Positions 34,148 to 46,599 are shown, counted from the first letter of the stretch. The stretch: 64,000 nt of DNA from Steromphala cineraria (GCA_916613615.1 OU744726.1:58916987-58980986), one strand, 5' to 3'. Numbers and translations are program-made. The notes: generated by a model from the letters alone, not told the origin.

Positions 34148-34569
34148 TAGGGTTGGATATTGCACCAAATTTCCTGTTGCGATAAATTGCAATATACAGA
34201 TTATGTATTGCAAAAATATTGCAATATATTGAAAAAAATCGTTAATCAACTTTTTATACTCTTTATGCAGTTTAGAGATTATTATTTGATAACAAAGCAT
34301 TCTAAATGTTTGAAGAAAGAGACTAATACCCAAAAAGAGAAGATTTGAAAGTTAATGGCATGTAACTTTCAAAATGTTTACTATCTCGTTTTGAACAATT
34401 CAATACATATTATTACATATTTGACACACTTAAGCATTTTCTTTCACCTTTAGTATTTAATTGTGCCTCTAACAAGATATTTGAATGAATTTGAAATATT
34501 ATTGCAATAATCGTATTGTACAATCTGTTTTGCAATATAATGGTATTGCGATAATATTGCACAGCCCTA
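34148..34569. mobile_element. hAT-like MITE, copy A
   Basis: The ends are TAGGGTTGGATATTGCACC and TTGCACAGCCCTA, i.e. TIRs of the TAGGGCTG type. They are flanked by an imperfect 8-bp repeat (CTTATTTG / CTTATTAC); copy B at 52915-53327 has the better TTTATTAG / CTTATTAG. A TAGGGCTG terminus and an 8-bp duplication fit the hAT superfamily. The interior is full of TTGCAATAT/ATATTGCAA words in both orientations near the ends (sub-terminal inverted repeats), plus AT-rich filler. The 85- and 62-codon frames inside are not genes. Confidence 0.83.
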
Positions 34570-35209
34570 CTTATTACTAAATAGTGTAGTAAATGTTAAC
34601 ACGTATCCGTCATACTCCATGAACTAATTTGGTGTTGATAAATGCAGCACACAGTCAAAATGGAGAGACTAAATTTAAAAAGATTAATTCAATTATTTTC
34701 TTTTAAAATTTTTACAACGTATCTAACAAATTAAACAAAATTTCGGCACAACACACACATTTATCTGTCTTTATGTGATGTGTAAACTTACATAACAAAA
34801 AAAACCCAGAACAATACACAGCACAAACATTTTAATATGACTACTGTCCATATGGATGAGAATATCATATATCTTGTGAGTGAATATGAATATCTGTTGA
34901 AACAAAGATATGATGAATATGAGATCAGAATTCTATTATTTAAAGGAAAAGGTATCCAATTACCCTCAAAGTATCAAGATAATATGTTCAAGCCTCATTA
35001 CTATATGTAAAACAGTGTCATTCTGTATGCCATGTCGAAACTAAGAAGATAATGATAGGAGACAAGAGACAACTAAATAGTAATGATAATACTAATAAGT
35101 TCGGGCCCAGGACGTTAATGAGTGTAATATTACGTTTGATACGGGTCTGGGTCTCAAACACATCACTGGAAAGGATCTGGAGGGAAATTATCATAAACAT
35201 AGACAACCC

Positions 35210-35572
35210 TCAAAGGGGCAGTAGCACGTTTTTTGATAATTTTATATTTGGAATATTTCACTCATAATTGTAAGGTAATGCTAAATGTATTATTTTGAGA
35301 GTGTCAAAAATCTCATTACACAAGCCAATCATCCATAGTCAGAGGACAAAGTATGAAGATCACATAAAATCCATTGGCGGCCATTTTATGTGAACACCTT
35401 TAATTCATTTTGTGCAAGAAAAGGGAATCCCATGGCTAAACTGTACGTTATATCTTTGAATTATTACTGTTTCATTTAGTTTAAATACATTGTCTTTCAA
35501 TTGGAACAATTAATTTTCATTTTCCTGACATCACCTCATATTCCCCCTAACAACGTGCTACTGCCCCTTTAA
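35210..35572 (-). mobile_element. TTAA-MITE copy 9
   Basis: The left border has mutated to TCAA (35210-35213); the right border is TTAA (35569-35572). The TIRs are AGGGGCAGTAGCACGTTTTT and AACGTGCTACTGCCCCT. The core reads CCATTGGCGGCCATTTTA. At 363 bp it is full length. It lies in a segment deleted from copy B of the duplication. Confidence 0.94.
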
Positions 35573-37324
35573 AATAGTAACATTTTGTGTTCACACTTTT
35601 GGAAATGCTTATATAATCCTACATTTACAATTGTCAACATCACATTAAAAAATATTTATATCAATGACAATACATGAAGAAAAATGTATTGATTTAATTG
35701 CGATTTATTAATCTTTTGGCAATACATACATAAACATGACATTGATTATGCATAAACAAGTTTTCTATAATTTTCAAGCCTAATGTCAAGATATAGAATA
35801 GTTGACGAAACAATGTATCTAAAATTTAAAAAAGTTGATTTATTACTTTTTACTGCATAAGCGAGGTCTGAAAGTATCAAACAGGATGTTCGTAACACAT
35901 AACAGTTGACAATAACAATACTGACGAACCTCATTTATCCTTACGTTTTGGTAACACTTTGAAATCGTACAGATTGCGTATCGCCCGGTTATCAGAATAA
36001 AAACGAATTATGTTCAGCATTTATATGTTAAAACTTTATTGAAACAATAAGATATATTCTAACCTTAATTATCTATTAATTGATGAAAATCACTAGTAGA
36101 AGAGTGATGATTTACTGTCACACGGACAAATATGCACTTTTGGAAAGTTAGTAATGACAGGTAGATGAAATGTTTTACTTCTACTGTAGGTTGCAGTTCC
36201 TGTAGTTGAGATGTATTCATTCCTATGTTCTTTGTCCTTATGTTCAGTGTGTATCCCTAATTAACAAGTCGCAAATAAAATGACACGGGCTAATCAACAT
36301 GTCGCAAATGAAATGAAAACTGTGGACTGTGTTAAAGGATCAAACAAACTTCAAACTGAGGAAAAATTGCTGAGGGAATTAACAAGAAGCGTATCGATTC
36401 GTGTAATGATAAATAATGCTAAATAATCGCCAAATTCTGTTCTTCTTTACATTTACTTACTCATATTTACAAGGTTTAGTTAATTACCCCAATTACAAGG
36501 TATAGAGAAAATTTGTTTTTCTGATAATTAAAAGGACACCTTCATAAAGATATAAGGTAAAACTTCACCAACTTAAATTGGTGGTGACAAATAAAAACGA
36601 AATTGTATAAAAACAAAATTAGTTGTTAATATATTAATGATTCTAATAAACTTAAATAATGATAAATCTTCATATACAACATATAACTTCAACATGTAGG
36701 ACATTCTTAAAACGAAAAATATAAATAAAAACGAGATAATTTACTTTTGGATTAAAATATGTTGACTTGCTTTATCGACGCTTCAAATTCTACCCATATT
36801 ACCTATCATTGTCAATTGGCTTCATTAATTTACTTTAATGATGGTAGAATATATCTGAGACCACCATAATCTATTATTGATTTGTTATATGCCATAATAT
36901 TAAATATTCCCTTTCTCTAGGTAATGATTGTGTCAAATCTACCAAAGGATCAGAGTAGTCAAGGAAAATGTAAAATCTCCCATCACGAAGAACACCATGT
37001 TGCTTCGGACATCAAATTATAACAATCTTTATTAAGAAGTGATGATCAAGAGACACACAAAATATTTTTTTAAATAATTTTAATTTCGTTTCGTTGAAAA
37101 TGTCCTGTAAACTAAAATCAAAGACATGTTCAACCTGATTAACAGTTATTTTTATGCTATAAATCCAGTACAACGTGTCTCTGATTTACAAATGCAAAAG
37201 ATTATGGACGCTGGCGTGAGAGAATACATTTTTTAAAATAAGAAATTGAAAAAGATAAATCCAACACATTAATACAATATCCAGGTCAAGATATGGACAT
37301 TCTCCTGAAGTGTCAGTGCAACAA
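35573..37324. other. No gene recognised
   Basis: AT-rich DNA. A short part (35718-35813) is retained in copy B at 53853-53955; the rest is absent there. No supported frame. Confidence 0.45.
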
Positions 37325-37750
37325 AAAGCCTCGACAAGTTCGTGAGGAGACATGATTTACTTGTTATTATACATATTTATTCATTGATGAGACATTCACC
37401 ACACGAAATGAACACATCCAGTCTCTTGACAGTCATTTCCCTTCTAACTAGACCAACGTATGCATCAAGAGGATACTTTTGACATTGCTTTCGTATGGAC
37501 GGTCCATCTTGGAATCGTCCGTCAAATTGAGAATGCTGTCTAATAGGTTTTACTTATTTGTCTGGTCATCAAGAGGATACTATTGTCATAGCTAGAGTAT
37601 TGACAGTCGATCTTGGCATCGTCCGTCAAATGAGAATGCTGTGTAATAGGTTTTACTTATTTGCCTGGTCATCAGTGACACTCTGGAATAAGAAAGGCAA
37701 TCCGACCTGTGAGATCAATGACGGGATGTCTAGCAAACAGCTGTTTATCA
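37325..37750 (+). repeat. Array landmark M, copy 3, with a 104-bp internal tandem duplication
   Basis: CAAGTTCGTGAGGAGACATG, TTTATTCATTGATGAGACAT and GACAGTCATTTCCCTTCTAA are shared with all M blocks. CATCAAGAGGATACT occurs at 37463 and again at 37567; the other array classes (M2, M4 and M6) have it once, whereas M5 (54206 and 54310) has it twice. The long frame over it (37558-37944, repeated in truncated form at 54301-54558) has no domain and is open by chance in repeat DNA. Confidence 0.88.
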
Positions 37751-39001
37751 ATACATCTTTTAAACATCAACTAACCTCGATCTTACCACTTCTCGAATTT
37801 TTTTCAAAATCTAAGCTGGACTTAATTTTTGTTAATTTGTCCAATAAACACCTTTTATTACCCTTTCATTTAGACAGCGTAATTATCGGCTGTGAAAAAC
37901 CCACCTGGGTTAGGGGCCATAAAACTCGCGCGGGTGTGACGTAATAAACAGACTATACAGAGTAACGCATCATTATTTCAACTGAAATACCGCCAAAATA
38001 ATTGTTCAATTACCATTGATGTTGATATTTTTTACACCAAATGCTTAGTAGTGTTACGTCGTCAAATGATTTATCTAACTGAGTGGAAAACATACGAAAG
38101 ATGTATAGATAACGAGGCTGATTCTGTTTATGACGTCACAAAATAGGGGCGTGACCAGTCATGCGTTCACTTGTTTGTTGTCAGATAGGTCTAAGCGGCC
38201 CATCAAAAGTGGCTTTCAAAAAGGCTGTCATTACCAAACTAAACATATTTGAGTAGCGACATTTAACGCACTATACAATATTGTAATCAGACTTTCTATA
38301 TTCCAAAAGAAAATAGTGAAATATGTTTGTGGTTATGTGAACTTTAACAGGTTCCATGCTATAGCATGTTTGTAACCAAAATGTTTAACAAGCAAATCAA
38401 TAACTATGTGAAAAGAGAATTGGACCAGTAGATGTACGCCCAAATTGCTATATGGTTTTCAGGATAATTATATGTATTTTCCCTAGAAAAGTGCCACTGT
38501 GTATTAGATTTTAATGTAGTAGCTGAAAATACATCAGAATAACATAAGTTGGATAGGTAGTCATCAATGCAACATTTTTCATTGTGACAGTTTCAAGGAA
38601 TGTACATAGAAAACAATAAGATTTTCCCTTAATTCAAATCATTCAAATATTTCGTATTTGTGTGAGTACTTAATAACTCTGATCGATACAAAATGAAAAC
38701 TTCATGTTGGTCGCAAACTATTTTTCTCATTAAATAGTATAACACTCAAACAAACTGAACCCCAATGATTGAGGGTAAGAAAACTGGAATATATAACAGA
38801 GGTGAAATAGGCAGTAAAATAGAACCAGTTCCTAATCTGCAGCAATTGATGGTGAGATATCAAATGACTTTGTTAACATTGATTACGGTTTATTGACCAC
38901 AACAAATTGTTCTAGGACGTAGGCTTTCTAGATGCAATTGTTGCTGACATTGTTCATGATTAACAAATGTTCAGTCTGTTAAAACATATTGAAGAATACT
39001 G
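37751..39001. other. No gene recognised; CRE-like octamer
   Basis: Contains the empty MITE target TTAA (37760-37763) matching copy 12 in the other duplicate. GC-richer patches occur at 37890-37945 (CTCGCGCGGGTGTGACG) and at 38130-38160 with TGACGTCA (38131-38138). No frame with a recognisable domain. Confidence 0.4.
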
Positions 39002-39223
39002 CAGTTTAAGTAAACCTAGCCTCAAGATTACCCGTTTTACTCATATACTGAGTCTAGAAAGGCCTATTAGAGGGTCGCGTCAGCCGACGTATCGAATTGA
39101 CCAATCAGAATTCATCTTACTTAGCCACAATAGTCTGCCTTCGCACTTATAACCTTGGAGGGTCATAGGTCGCAGAAAGATCGGCTGACGCGATATTTAT
39201 TGAGCCTAGGTTTACTTAGACTG
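39002..39223. mobile_element. 222-bp TIR element with 10-bp target duplication, copy A
   Basis: The ends are CAGTTTAAGTAAACCTAGCC and GGCTAGGTTTACTTAGACTG-like inverted sequence (GCCTAGGTTTACTTAGACTG on the plus strand). The 10-bp AAGAATACTG occurs on both sides (38992-39001 and 39224-39233). A second inner inverted repeat, GTCGCGTCAGCCGAC ... TCGGCTGACGCGAT, frames the middle. The overlapping 61-codon frame is not a gene. Copy B is at 56117-56338, and a rearranged third copy at 52527. Confidence 0.9.
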
Positions 39224-39694
39224 AAGAATACTGATGTTTACGGTTTTAGTTGATGTAATTGGTACAATCTGATAACTGCTACTGAAGAGAAATGCAATTT
39301 GTCAAAATTGTTTGCTTGTTTCATTTATCAAGCTACCCATTAATTCAATAATCAACGAAGAGATATATACTTATGTCACTTTCTCTTCCAGGATATATAA
39401 ATCAAAAACATCAATGCAGTAATTTTCGTCTAAAATTACATGTTTGTGATTTATGATTTTAATCATTTGATTTCTGGAATCTGTATTTTTTTCCAATTCC
39501 ACTCACACGTATTTGATTTGCCATTGATCCAACAATTAAAATGTTGCTTACATGTACCAAGCATTGTTAACCCAAGCGTTTAGACAATAATTTGTCTTAT
39601 CAACTTTAACATATATTGTGATGACATTCCTTGTCATAGTTCGTACACAATTTCTTTTAGGATTTAAAATTGTAATTTTGAGAAACAGAAGCCT

Positions 39695-40046
39695 CTAAAG
39701 TATCTGTGGCACGTTTTTTGAAAATTTATATTTTCAATTTCTCACTGATAATTATACGATAATGCTAAATGTATCATTTAAATAGTTTCAAAAATCTCAT
39801 TACACAAATCAATTATCCATAGTCTAAGAACAAGTTATTAAGATTCACATGAGGTCCATTGGCGGCCATTTTTGTGTGAACACCTTTAATTCATTTTGTG
39901 TAGGAAAAGGAATCGCATGGCTGACCTTCACTTACAATATTTTATATATTACTGCTTTATTTTGTTTAAATACATTGTCTTTCAATTGGAACCATTTATT
40001 TTCATTTTCTTGTCATCACATCATATTTCCCCTACTTTTCCTTTAA
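39695..40046 (-). mobile_element. TTAA-MITE copy 10 (TIRs eroded)
   Basis: The left end AAAGTATCTGTGGCACGTTT and right end CCCCTACTTTTCC-TTTAA are changed in several places. The interior keeps CCATTGGCGGCCATTTTT, GTGTGAACACCTTTAATTC and TTTCAATTGGAACCATTTA. The right TTAA is at 40043-40046. The same eroded version is present at 56802-57154, so the erosion predates the duplication. Confidence 0.88.
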
Positions 40047-40194
40047 GCTAAAGGAAACGAAATTCCTTTCGTACGCAAAACAGGAATAAAAACTTTTCAT
40101 GCCAAAATATCACTGTATTTGAGATTGTATATGAAGGAAACCAACCCTTTTTGAATATCTATGCTCGAATTCTTTTGATAAATCTATGTTCATT

Positions 40195-40470
40195 TTTGTA
40201 TGGCTTCCGTGGCATGGTTATTTTACGTAGTAGCTCTGTGAAGGTCAATTTCTTTGTAACAAACAGGAAGGCTTCCTTCTGGAGCAGTGACCGTTTACTA
40301 CAACGCTTGACTAGCTCCATTGAAAATAATATTCTGACTAAACCAAGCTTGCTTCGTTAAATATCAAATGTAATTGCCATATAGAAGCACGAGAACAAGG
40401 GTGTATTAGTAACGACTGACATGGTTCAATTTAAATATAATTTTCCTGTCGTTATGAATTTGATTGTATT
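40195..40470 (+). repeat. Array landmark O, copy 2
   Basis: TATGGCTTCCGTGGCATGGT, AACGCTTGACTAGCTCCATT, ACGACTGACATGGTTCAATT and TTTTCCTGTCGTTATG match 57305-57565 closely and 21370-21640 more distantly. Confidence 0.8.
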
Positions 40471-40840
40471 CCTTTACGGATAAAATGCCGGTGTGACATG
40501 CCCCGAGTTCGTTAATATTCAGTTGCATGAAAGATTTAAAGATAACACGCCATGTTTGCTTGAATTAAATTGAGGTTGATAAAAACATTTCAAATTAAAG
40601 AAAACATTCGTCTGATAGCACGAGCTGAATGAATTTTTGAAATGTATGAACAATTTTCTTGGCTTCAGCTGACAAACTGCTGTGGACAACTTCATATAAC
40701 ATTCATATGGTCAAATCATTTGCATTTGATCATAAACAATTATCTACTGGGACAAAATCAGAGACAGAAAATCCCGCCGTTAAACTACCTATTTTTAAAG
40801 GTGAATTATTACATTCAGCAAGATAATCAAACCATAGATA

Positions 40841-41730
40841 ACTCAGGGGCAAAAGAAACGATACCAAAAGAATACAAAACAAAATCCTGTCGTAAATGAA
40901 ATTCGACTACGAATCCTATTGTTAGACTTATATGTTGTGAATAAGTACTCACATTTTTAAACATCAGAGTATGATACTATTAATTGTATGACTGTTTAAA
41001 TACACCAGGTGTCCTAAAACAGCTTTTTGAATTTTATTTTTGGTCATTATCTTTGAAATTGGAATGAAAAATATCAATCTAATGAATTTGATACACTAAA
41101 GATGTTAACAATATAAAAAACCTTGATAGAAATTAATTTTCATCTTGTCTGTAAGTTGGTATAAAAACAAGAAGAAGGGCCTTTCTTTTCACTATCCTAT
41201 CTCGTTTAGTTATAGAGATTGTTAAACGGTGTTTTTAGAAAAGGTGGGTTTTTCAGAATTGCTAACGGAATTGCTTTGAAATTAAAAACTTAGTTCTTGG
41301 TTCTCTTTCACTCGAAGCTTAAAGGGGCAGTAGCACGTTTTTTGACAATTTTACATTTTCAATTGATCACTGATAATTGAATGTTAATGCTAAATGTATT
41401 ATTTTGATAGTGTCAAAAAACTCATTATACAAACCAATCATCCATAGTCAGAGAACAAATCATAAACATTCACATAAAGTTCATTGGCCGCCATTTGTGT
41501 GTGAACACCTTTAATTTATTTTGGGTAAGTAAATAAAATCGCATGGCTGAACTTTAAATTTTATAATTCATTTATTACTGATACATTTAGTTTACTTACA
41601 TTTTCTTTCAATTAGAGCCATTTATATCCATTTTCTTGACATCACCTTATATTCACCCTAAAAACGTGCTACTGCCCCTTTAATCTGTAATGCATTTTAT
41701 ATGGTATCGTTTCGTTTGCCCTTGAGTGTA
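40841..41730. mobile_element. TIR element with AAAAGAAACGATACC ends, copy A (hosts MITE copy 11)
   Basis: The left end ACTCAGGGGCAAAAGAAACG-ATACC and the right end GGTATCGTTTCGTTTGCCCT-TGAGTGTA are inverted. MITE copy 11 lies inside. The counterpart 57961-58858 keeps a fuller left end, TACACTCAGGAGCAAAAGAA. The overlapping 85-codon frame ends at the TIR and is not a gene. Confidence 0.65.
41319..41683 (-). mobile_element. TTAA-MITE copy 11
   Basis: TTAA at both ends, with intact 19-20-bp TIRs. The core reads CATTGGCCGCCATTTG. It is 365 bp long. The same insertion is present in the other duplicate (58450-58811), so it predates the duplication. Confidence 0.95.
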
Positions 41731-41804
41731 GATATAATATATCCCAAACATGCTATTTTGAGAAAATTCGAATTCTAAAATATGTGACCCATCTTTCCTT
41801 AAAG

Positions 41805-42040
41805 ATGAAGGGTGATGTCAATCATATCGCAATTCTATTCATAACCCATGAATTGCAGGAAAGAAAACTCTTGAAATATTGATATATCTCTTTAGATGTT
41901 GTAATTAGGTTAACTCGTGTTAAATACTTATAACGTTATCATTGTAGGTCATTCACTTGCAAAGTGTGAAAGTACTAATTTGTGTAGAATCAGTAATTGG
42001 GATGATCGATTAATTACTTTCCTTTATAAATGTTTAATTC
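41805..42040 (+). repeat. Array landmark Q, copy 3
   Basis: GGGTGATGTCAATCATATCG, CATGAATTGCAGGAAAGAAA, TAGATGTTGTAATTAGGTTA and CAAAGTGTGAAAGTACTAAT. The match to 58925-59165 is near identical and that to 22925-23115 is clear. Confidence 0.8.
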
Positions 42041-42069
42041 TGGGAGGCAGTAAGGGATTACATTAAACA

Positions 42070-42328
42070 CATCCTGTCACAGGGTACGAACGTTACCCTA
42101 ACTCCACTAATCTGTACCCTGCTGGGCTCAGAAGCTAGATTCGCTCGCGCGGCCCGACTTGGGATGTAGCTTTCAAATCATTTTCTCGCCACCTTCTCGA
42201 TAATTTTTGAACGAGAAAATGATTTGATTGGCTATATCCCAGGTCGGACCGCGCAAGTGAGTCTAGCTTCTGAGCCCAGGGTACAGATTAGTGGAGTTAG
42301 CGTAACGTTCGTATCCTGTGACATGATG
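42070..42328. mobile_element. Mutator-like foldback element with 9-bp target duplication, copy A
   Basis: The TIRs span 42070-42188 and 42212-42328, leaving a ~23-nt loop, so the element is nearly all TIR. The outer ends are CATCCTGTCACAGGGTACG and, inverted, CATCATGTCACAGGATACG. A perfect 9-bp duplication, CATTAAACA, flanks it (42061-42069 and 42329-42337). The terminal CATC and the 9-bp duplication match the 10207-10645 element, suggesting one superfamily. It is noncoding and GC-rich (CTCGCGCGGCCCGAC). Confidence 0.9.
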
Positions 42329-43421
42329 CATTAAACACATCTTACTAATAGCTAGTCTCTGGTTTACAAAGAATATATATTTGCCCACTTATTTTTGGTT
42401 TTTAAACTCAATTCACTCTTGTTGAAGGGGGTAAACTAAAAATAAAAATGCTCTCACAGGTAAGAATTAATAAAATAAATGAACATGGAAGAAAAAATAA
42501 ACAGCATATGTGAAGAACATCCGATTTCCAAGTTTCCTAATTTCTTGTCTCCAAACGACAGTTCCAAAAATAAGCTTAATCAATATGACATAATTTTGAA
42601 TTGACACCTATTTATCAATGAAAACAAAATCAACTACATTTCACTGCGGTTTCCTAATCCTGGTTGAATAACCTGTCGATATAGCACATTTGACAACTCA
42701 AACTGTTTATTTATATGACATATTCATAAAATTTTAGATTACGTCAAGAGAGCAAATTATGAGTCTTCAAATTTGAGTATAAACTAAACGATAATATTCA
42801 AACCAATTCTATGATATTGTTTGTTCTATTTCGAAATTTATTCAGACTTGAAGAGGTTAATTTAACATGACATAAGAACTGAAGTAACCGATACTGTACA
42901 GTACTCATTGACCATACAATTATTACTTTTATGATACTTCTTTCGTCAAAATTAAACCCTCTGAAATGAATTATAGCAAAGTAAGTATGTGTATGTTGAC
43001 TGTTGAGGTATTATTGGTCATTGTCTCAAAACTAGATGATAATATTCAAACACATTCTATGCGTTTGTTCTACCTCAAAGTATATTCAGACTTTAAAGAG
43101 GTTTATTTATCATATCAAATAACGTGACACATAACGTGACACAAGAACTGAATGAACCGATACTGTGCAGTATAGTACTCATTGACTATATATCTATTTT
43201 GATACTTTTTACGTCGAAATTAAACCCATTGAAATCAATTATAGCAAAGTAATTACATGTATGTGTATGTTGATTGTTGAAGAAATATTGTTCATGAATT
43301 TAAAGATATGGCAAATCTTATGTCCTGTTTTTAATTAATGGTTTGACACAGATTCTGAGAAAACATGAATGATTACTTTTCAGTATTTGATTTTATCATT
43401 CAATAATGAATGAATTCAATC
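42329..43421. other. No gene recognised
   Basis: AT-rich sequence. It includes a loose ~280-bp internal repetition: TTATAGCAAAGTAAGTATGT near 42970, TTATAGCAAAGTAATTACAT near 43240, and ACTCATTGACCATACAAT / ACTCATTGACTATATATC. No supported frame. Confidence 0.5.
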
Positions 43422-43570
43422 TACACTCCGGGACAAAAGAAACGATACTATATAAAATGCATGATAGGTTCAGCTACGAGTGATAGTTACGGCTGAAACA
43501 GGGTTTCGTAGTCGTTTAGTTTCATTTATAACAAGATTGTGTTTGATACTCTTTTGAGAAGTTGAGTGTA
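43422..43570. repeat. Short TACACTC-ended member of the GAAACGATAC family, copy A
   Basis: Begins TACACTCCGGGACAAAAGAA and ends TTGAGTGTA. The sequence after the right end (GTAAGAGTATCATTATCTAT and GGTTTGATTATCTT) is the inverted form of sequence before the left end of the 57961 element, so the two are inverted relatives ~2.6 kb apart within the unit. The copy in the other duplicate is at 60536-60671. Confidence 0.6.
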
Positions 43571-43739
43571 AATTGTAAGAGTATCATTATCTATGGTTTG
43601 ATTATCTTTTTGAGTCACTTAAAGTTTGAAAAAGCTATTTTAAATAGGAGAGTATTTTACAAAGCGAATGATTGGGTAGAAAACAAGAAAATGTTAACAT
43701 TCTGAAAATGTTATTACTAATCCTTGATCGGGATCCCAT

Positions 43740-44030
43740 ATTTTCAATCCTATATCCCTTTTCCTAAATAATTTATTAAACGGAACAGAGTTTAGTATTC
43801 TATTTATACCTGGCTTAAATACATCGTCGAAAACATAGAGAATTTCGCCGACATGACCATCACCATCACGGCCGGCCCGCTGACATTGCAACGTCATTTT
43901 TAACGATTATGACGTCAGTATTACGACACGTAATTTGGTCAGCGCGCGATGTTATGACGCATATGTGTAATAACATGGTAGATTTATTAAACAGCGATAC
44001 TTTCAATGGGAGAGTAATAAAAAGGACAAA
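43740..44030 (+). repeat. TGACGTCA-bearing dispersed repeat, copy A
   Basis: Same family as 4985-5223 (inverted there) and 61080-61330. It contains CACGGCCGGCCCGCTGACAT, TGACGTCA (43910-43917), TTGGTCAGCGCGCGATGTTA and TTTATTAAACAGCGATA. The minus-strand 67-codon frame over it is not conserved at 5 kb. Confidence 0.8.
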
Positions 44031-45989
44031 TACATATTATTATTTAGTTCAAAACTGTGTGAACTACAAGGTAATTTACATCTAATTCTACATTCCAAAA
44101 GTCAACAATCTCAATATAACGGAAGCAAAGTATTTAGAATAATTCTGTGACATGCATTGATTGATTGTACAGTAACATATTTTTGATAATAAATTGAAAT
44201 CCAAAAGAAACGTCCCCTTTTGTTTTTTCACACACATCAAAAATCACGAAAGAAAAAATGACACCATTCTTATATATGCCAAGGGACTATCTGAAGAAAC
44301 ACATCGCTTAAACGCACAACATGTAGTGGTTAAGGTACAAAAATATCGTTTTGTTATATTTTTTGTTCTATCGAGAATCGAGACACAAAATATAGAGGGA
44401 ACGTTTCTTTGGGATGTTAGTAATTATACGCTCTCATCACATTCATAGGTAACATATTGACGAATATTCTGTAGTAAATGTCAAGCATAATGTTGGCCTT
44501 TTTGGTAATTTGTATACAAATTCGAACAGGGAGTGAACTTATAAAAAGGAAAGATTTTCAATTTTAAAACCAAAAGGTCATACAACCACACACATTCACT
44601 TACTCTTTTCTCAATAGCTAAATTCCATAACTAACTGCTTGCAACTATGGCTTAGGGGCTTTAACAGATTTGTGTTGTGTAGAATCGTGTTTAGATGAAT
44701 GAAAACTCCTTTCACGTTCAACATTATAATGATTGAAAGTGCAATTTGGAAGATTCGTGTTATCAACTGATTAAATGACATACACGTTTTGACTGCATTT
44801 TTGTGTGCTATTATTATTTTCTTATTGGAGTGTTGGAATTGTTGCTTTAGACATTACGCACATTACACAATTTAGATGACTGTAGACTTCAATAAAGCGA
44901 TGTAATATTCGGGTGACTGCCAACTCATTATAAACTTCCTAAAGTATTCTTGAAAAACCAGTGTGTTATATCAACAGGTAACATAAAAACAAGACACTTG
45001 TCCATTTAAAAATGTATTTATTAATATTATTGTCACATCATTAACAATACATATATGAATTCATATATAATTTGTGAAGAACGTTGAAGCAGTGTTAATA
45101 TATATACTTTACAAGAGAAAAATAAATCCAAAATATTTCTTGATAATTACCTTTTAGTTGGACCTTTCTGTTTTGCTTCTTCCATTATACAACTTAATCT
45201 AGTGTAACAAGCTATCACTGTCATTCGGCTTGGATAAATTCGTCTTAATGATGATAGAAACTGGCAGTATTGACACAACACATCATATTCCATTATTGAC
45301 ATGTTTCAAGCCATAACTGCTTGTATCCAGTCCACAAATAAGTAAGTTGGTCGAAGATCTATCAAAACGTTTTAGCCAGATTTCTTCTGATGTCAAACAT
45401 GCTTAAATGAATTGATTTTTATAACCCATCTTAATAATTATCCGAGGCTTTATTTTATCAGTTGTGTTGTATTTAAACTTTTTTAATAGTAGCACATTTG
45501 AGGTGTTATATCATTCCAATTTGCATAAATTTCCTTTCTCAAAATATCAAACATCACTGCCTATGTGTCACTTATAGTTCTATGTAACACCATTTTGACG
45601 TTTTCCTGTTTATGATATCATAAAATCCGGTTATTCGTGATCATATAAAACAAGAGTAATTTTAACAAGGTGATGTCAAAATCCATCTACAATTAATAGT
45701 GTCCTGTGGAACAGTAAGTAATAACGATCAAATTGCAACAAAGACCTTGATGTATTGATTATAGTAGCATCCACCAATTTATTGAATATTATGATACGTA
45801 ATAACATTTGAAGTTTGCAACCATCTCAAACTTGGCCAAGTAAGAAAAAAAGCAATTTGAGCAGCAATGTTCTTAACCTTTTTTGACACGTTGATTTTGG
45901 ACATACTCCCTTGCATTCACAGAACCAAAGTATCTTTCAACTTTAAACTGGTTGTATTTATAAGGGACTTCCGCTTTAAGGTAAAATGT
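44031..45989. other. No gene recognised
   Basis: Colinear with 61331-63440 in the duplicate. The 84-codon frame at 44194-44448 is broken in the second copy, where a ~20-bp deletion and other indels change the frame. The 132-bp TIR element of copy B is absent here (empty site at about 45098-45110). Confidence 0.5.
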
Positions 45990-46330
45990 AACACAAGTTC
46001 GTGAGGAGCCATGATGAACCTGTCATTATACATATTTATTCATTGATGAGACATTCATCTCACGACATGGACATGTCCAGGCTCTTTTCGGTTATTTCCT
46101 TCTTCTTTGGATCAATATGTACATCAAGAGGATGCTATTGACAGAGCAAGAGCATTGATGGACCATCTTGGCATGATCCATCACATTGAGAATGCTATCT
46201 AATAGGTCTGACCCACATAAAGTTGATCAATGGCACATGTATTAGTAACAGGTGTGAGGTCAATTACGAGAGTTCACGGTGTATAAGGCTGCTTTCTGTC
46301 TGTGCCTATTGGAATAGTATGGACGTTTAA
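45990..46330 (+). repeat. Array landmark M, copy 4, with TATA-like sequence
   Basis: AGTTCGTGAGGAGCCATGAT, GACATGGACATGTCCAGGCT, CATCAAGAGGATGCTATTGA and GTGAGGTCAATTACGAGAGT, then GGTGTATAAGGCTGC. Nearly identical to 63440-63780, and close to M2 at 26.0 kb. Confidence 0.88.
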
Positions 46331-46599
46331 CCTTTTCAAATCAAGATTTGTATGTATTCGGACAATATTAATAAAAATTGCACTTCATTTTCTTCAATTA
46401 TCCTGCACCAAAAACTGCACCGTTGGGTTACAATTATTTAAACGAAAGTATTAATAAAAACATAATTGATAATTATTATTTTGATCTTTATGCATTGATC
46501 AATTTTAAACACGATGATGTTCTAAATTCTAGAATTGTTCCCGTAAAGATCAAAGGCGCCGCCCACCCTTTATTCCGCAATAACGTATAGTTATTGAGT

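Larger units (their letters stand above)
33983..46590 (+). repeat. Recent segmental duplication, copy A (main part)
   Basis: Colinear with 52740-64000 at high identity. The offset is 18757 at the start, 16743 from about 37281, and about 17.4 kb at the end. Copy B lacks two pieces of A: 35094-35717, which holds MITE copy 9, and about 35815-37236. Copy B gains MITE copy 12 and the 132-bp TIR element at 62421. With block V (31090-32430) this makes a duplicated unit of at least 15 kb. The end of the homology is cut off by the window edge. Confidence 0.93.

Noticed and set aside
34148..34569. TTGCAATAT-rich region as a simple satellite
   Set aside because: The words are concentrated at both ends in inverted orientation and the segment has TAGGGCTG TIRs with an 8-bp duplication, so it is better explained as a hAT-like MITE.
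37558..37944. 128-codon frame, repeated (truncated) at 54301-54558, as a conserved gene
   Set aside because: The two copies are near-identical because the DNA is recently duplicated. The frame covers a 104-bp tandem duplication, has no domain, and in copy B is interrupted by a MITE.
44194..44448. 84-codon frame partly repeated at 61624-61851
   Set aside because: Indels between the duplicates destroy the frame, contrary to expectation for a functional gene.
46378..46590. 70-codon frame after landmark M4
   Set aside because: The duplicate at 63.8 kb is frameshifted and stops early; no domain is recognised.
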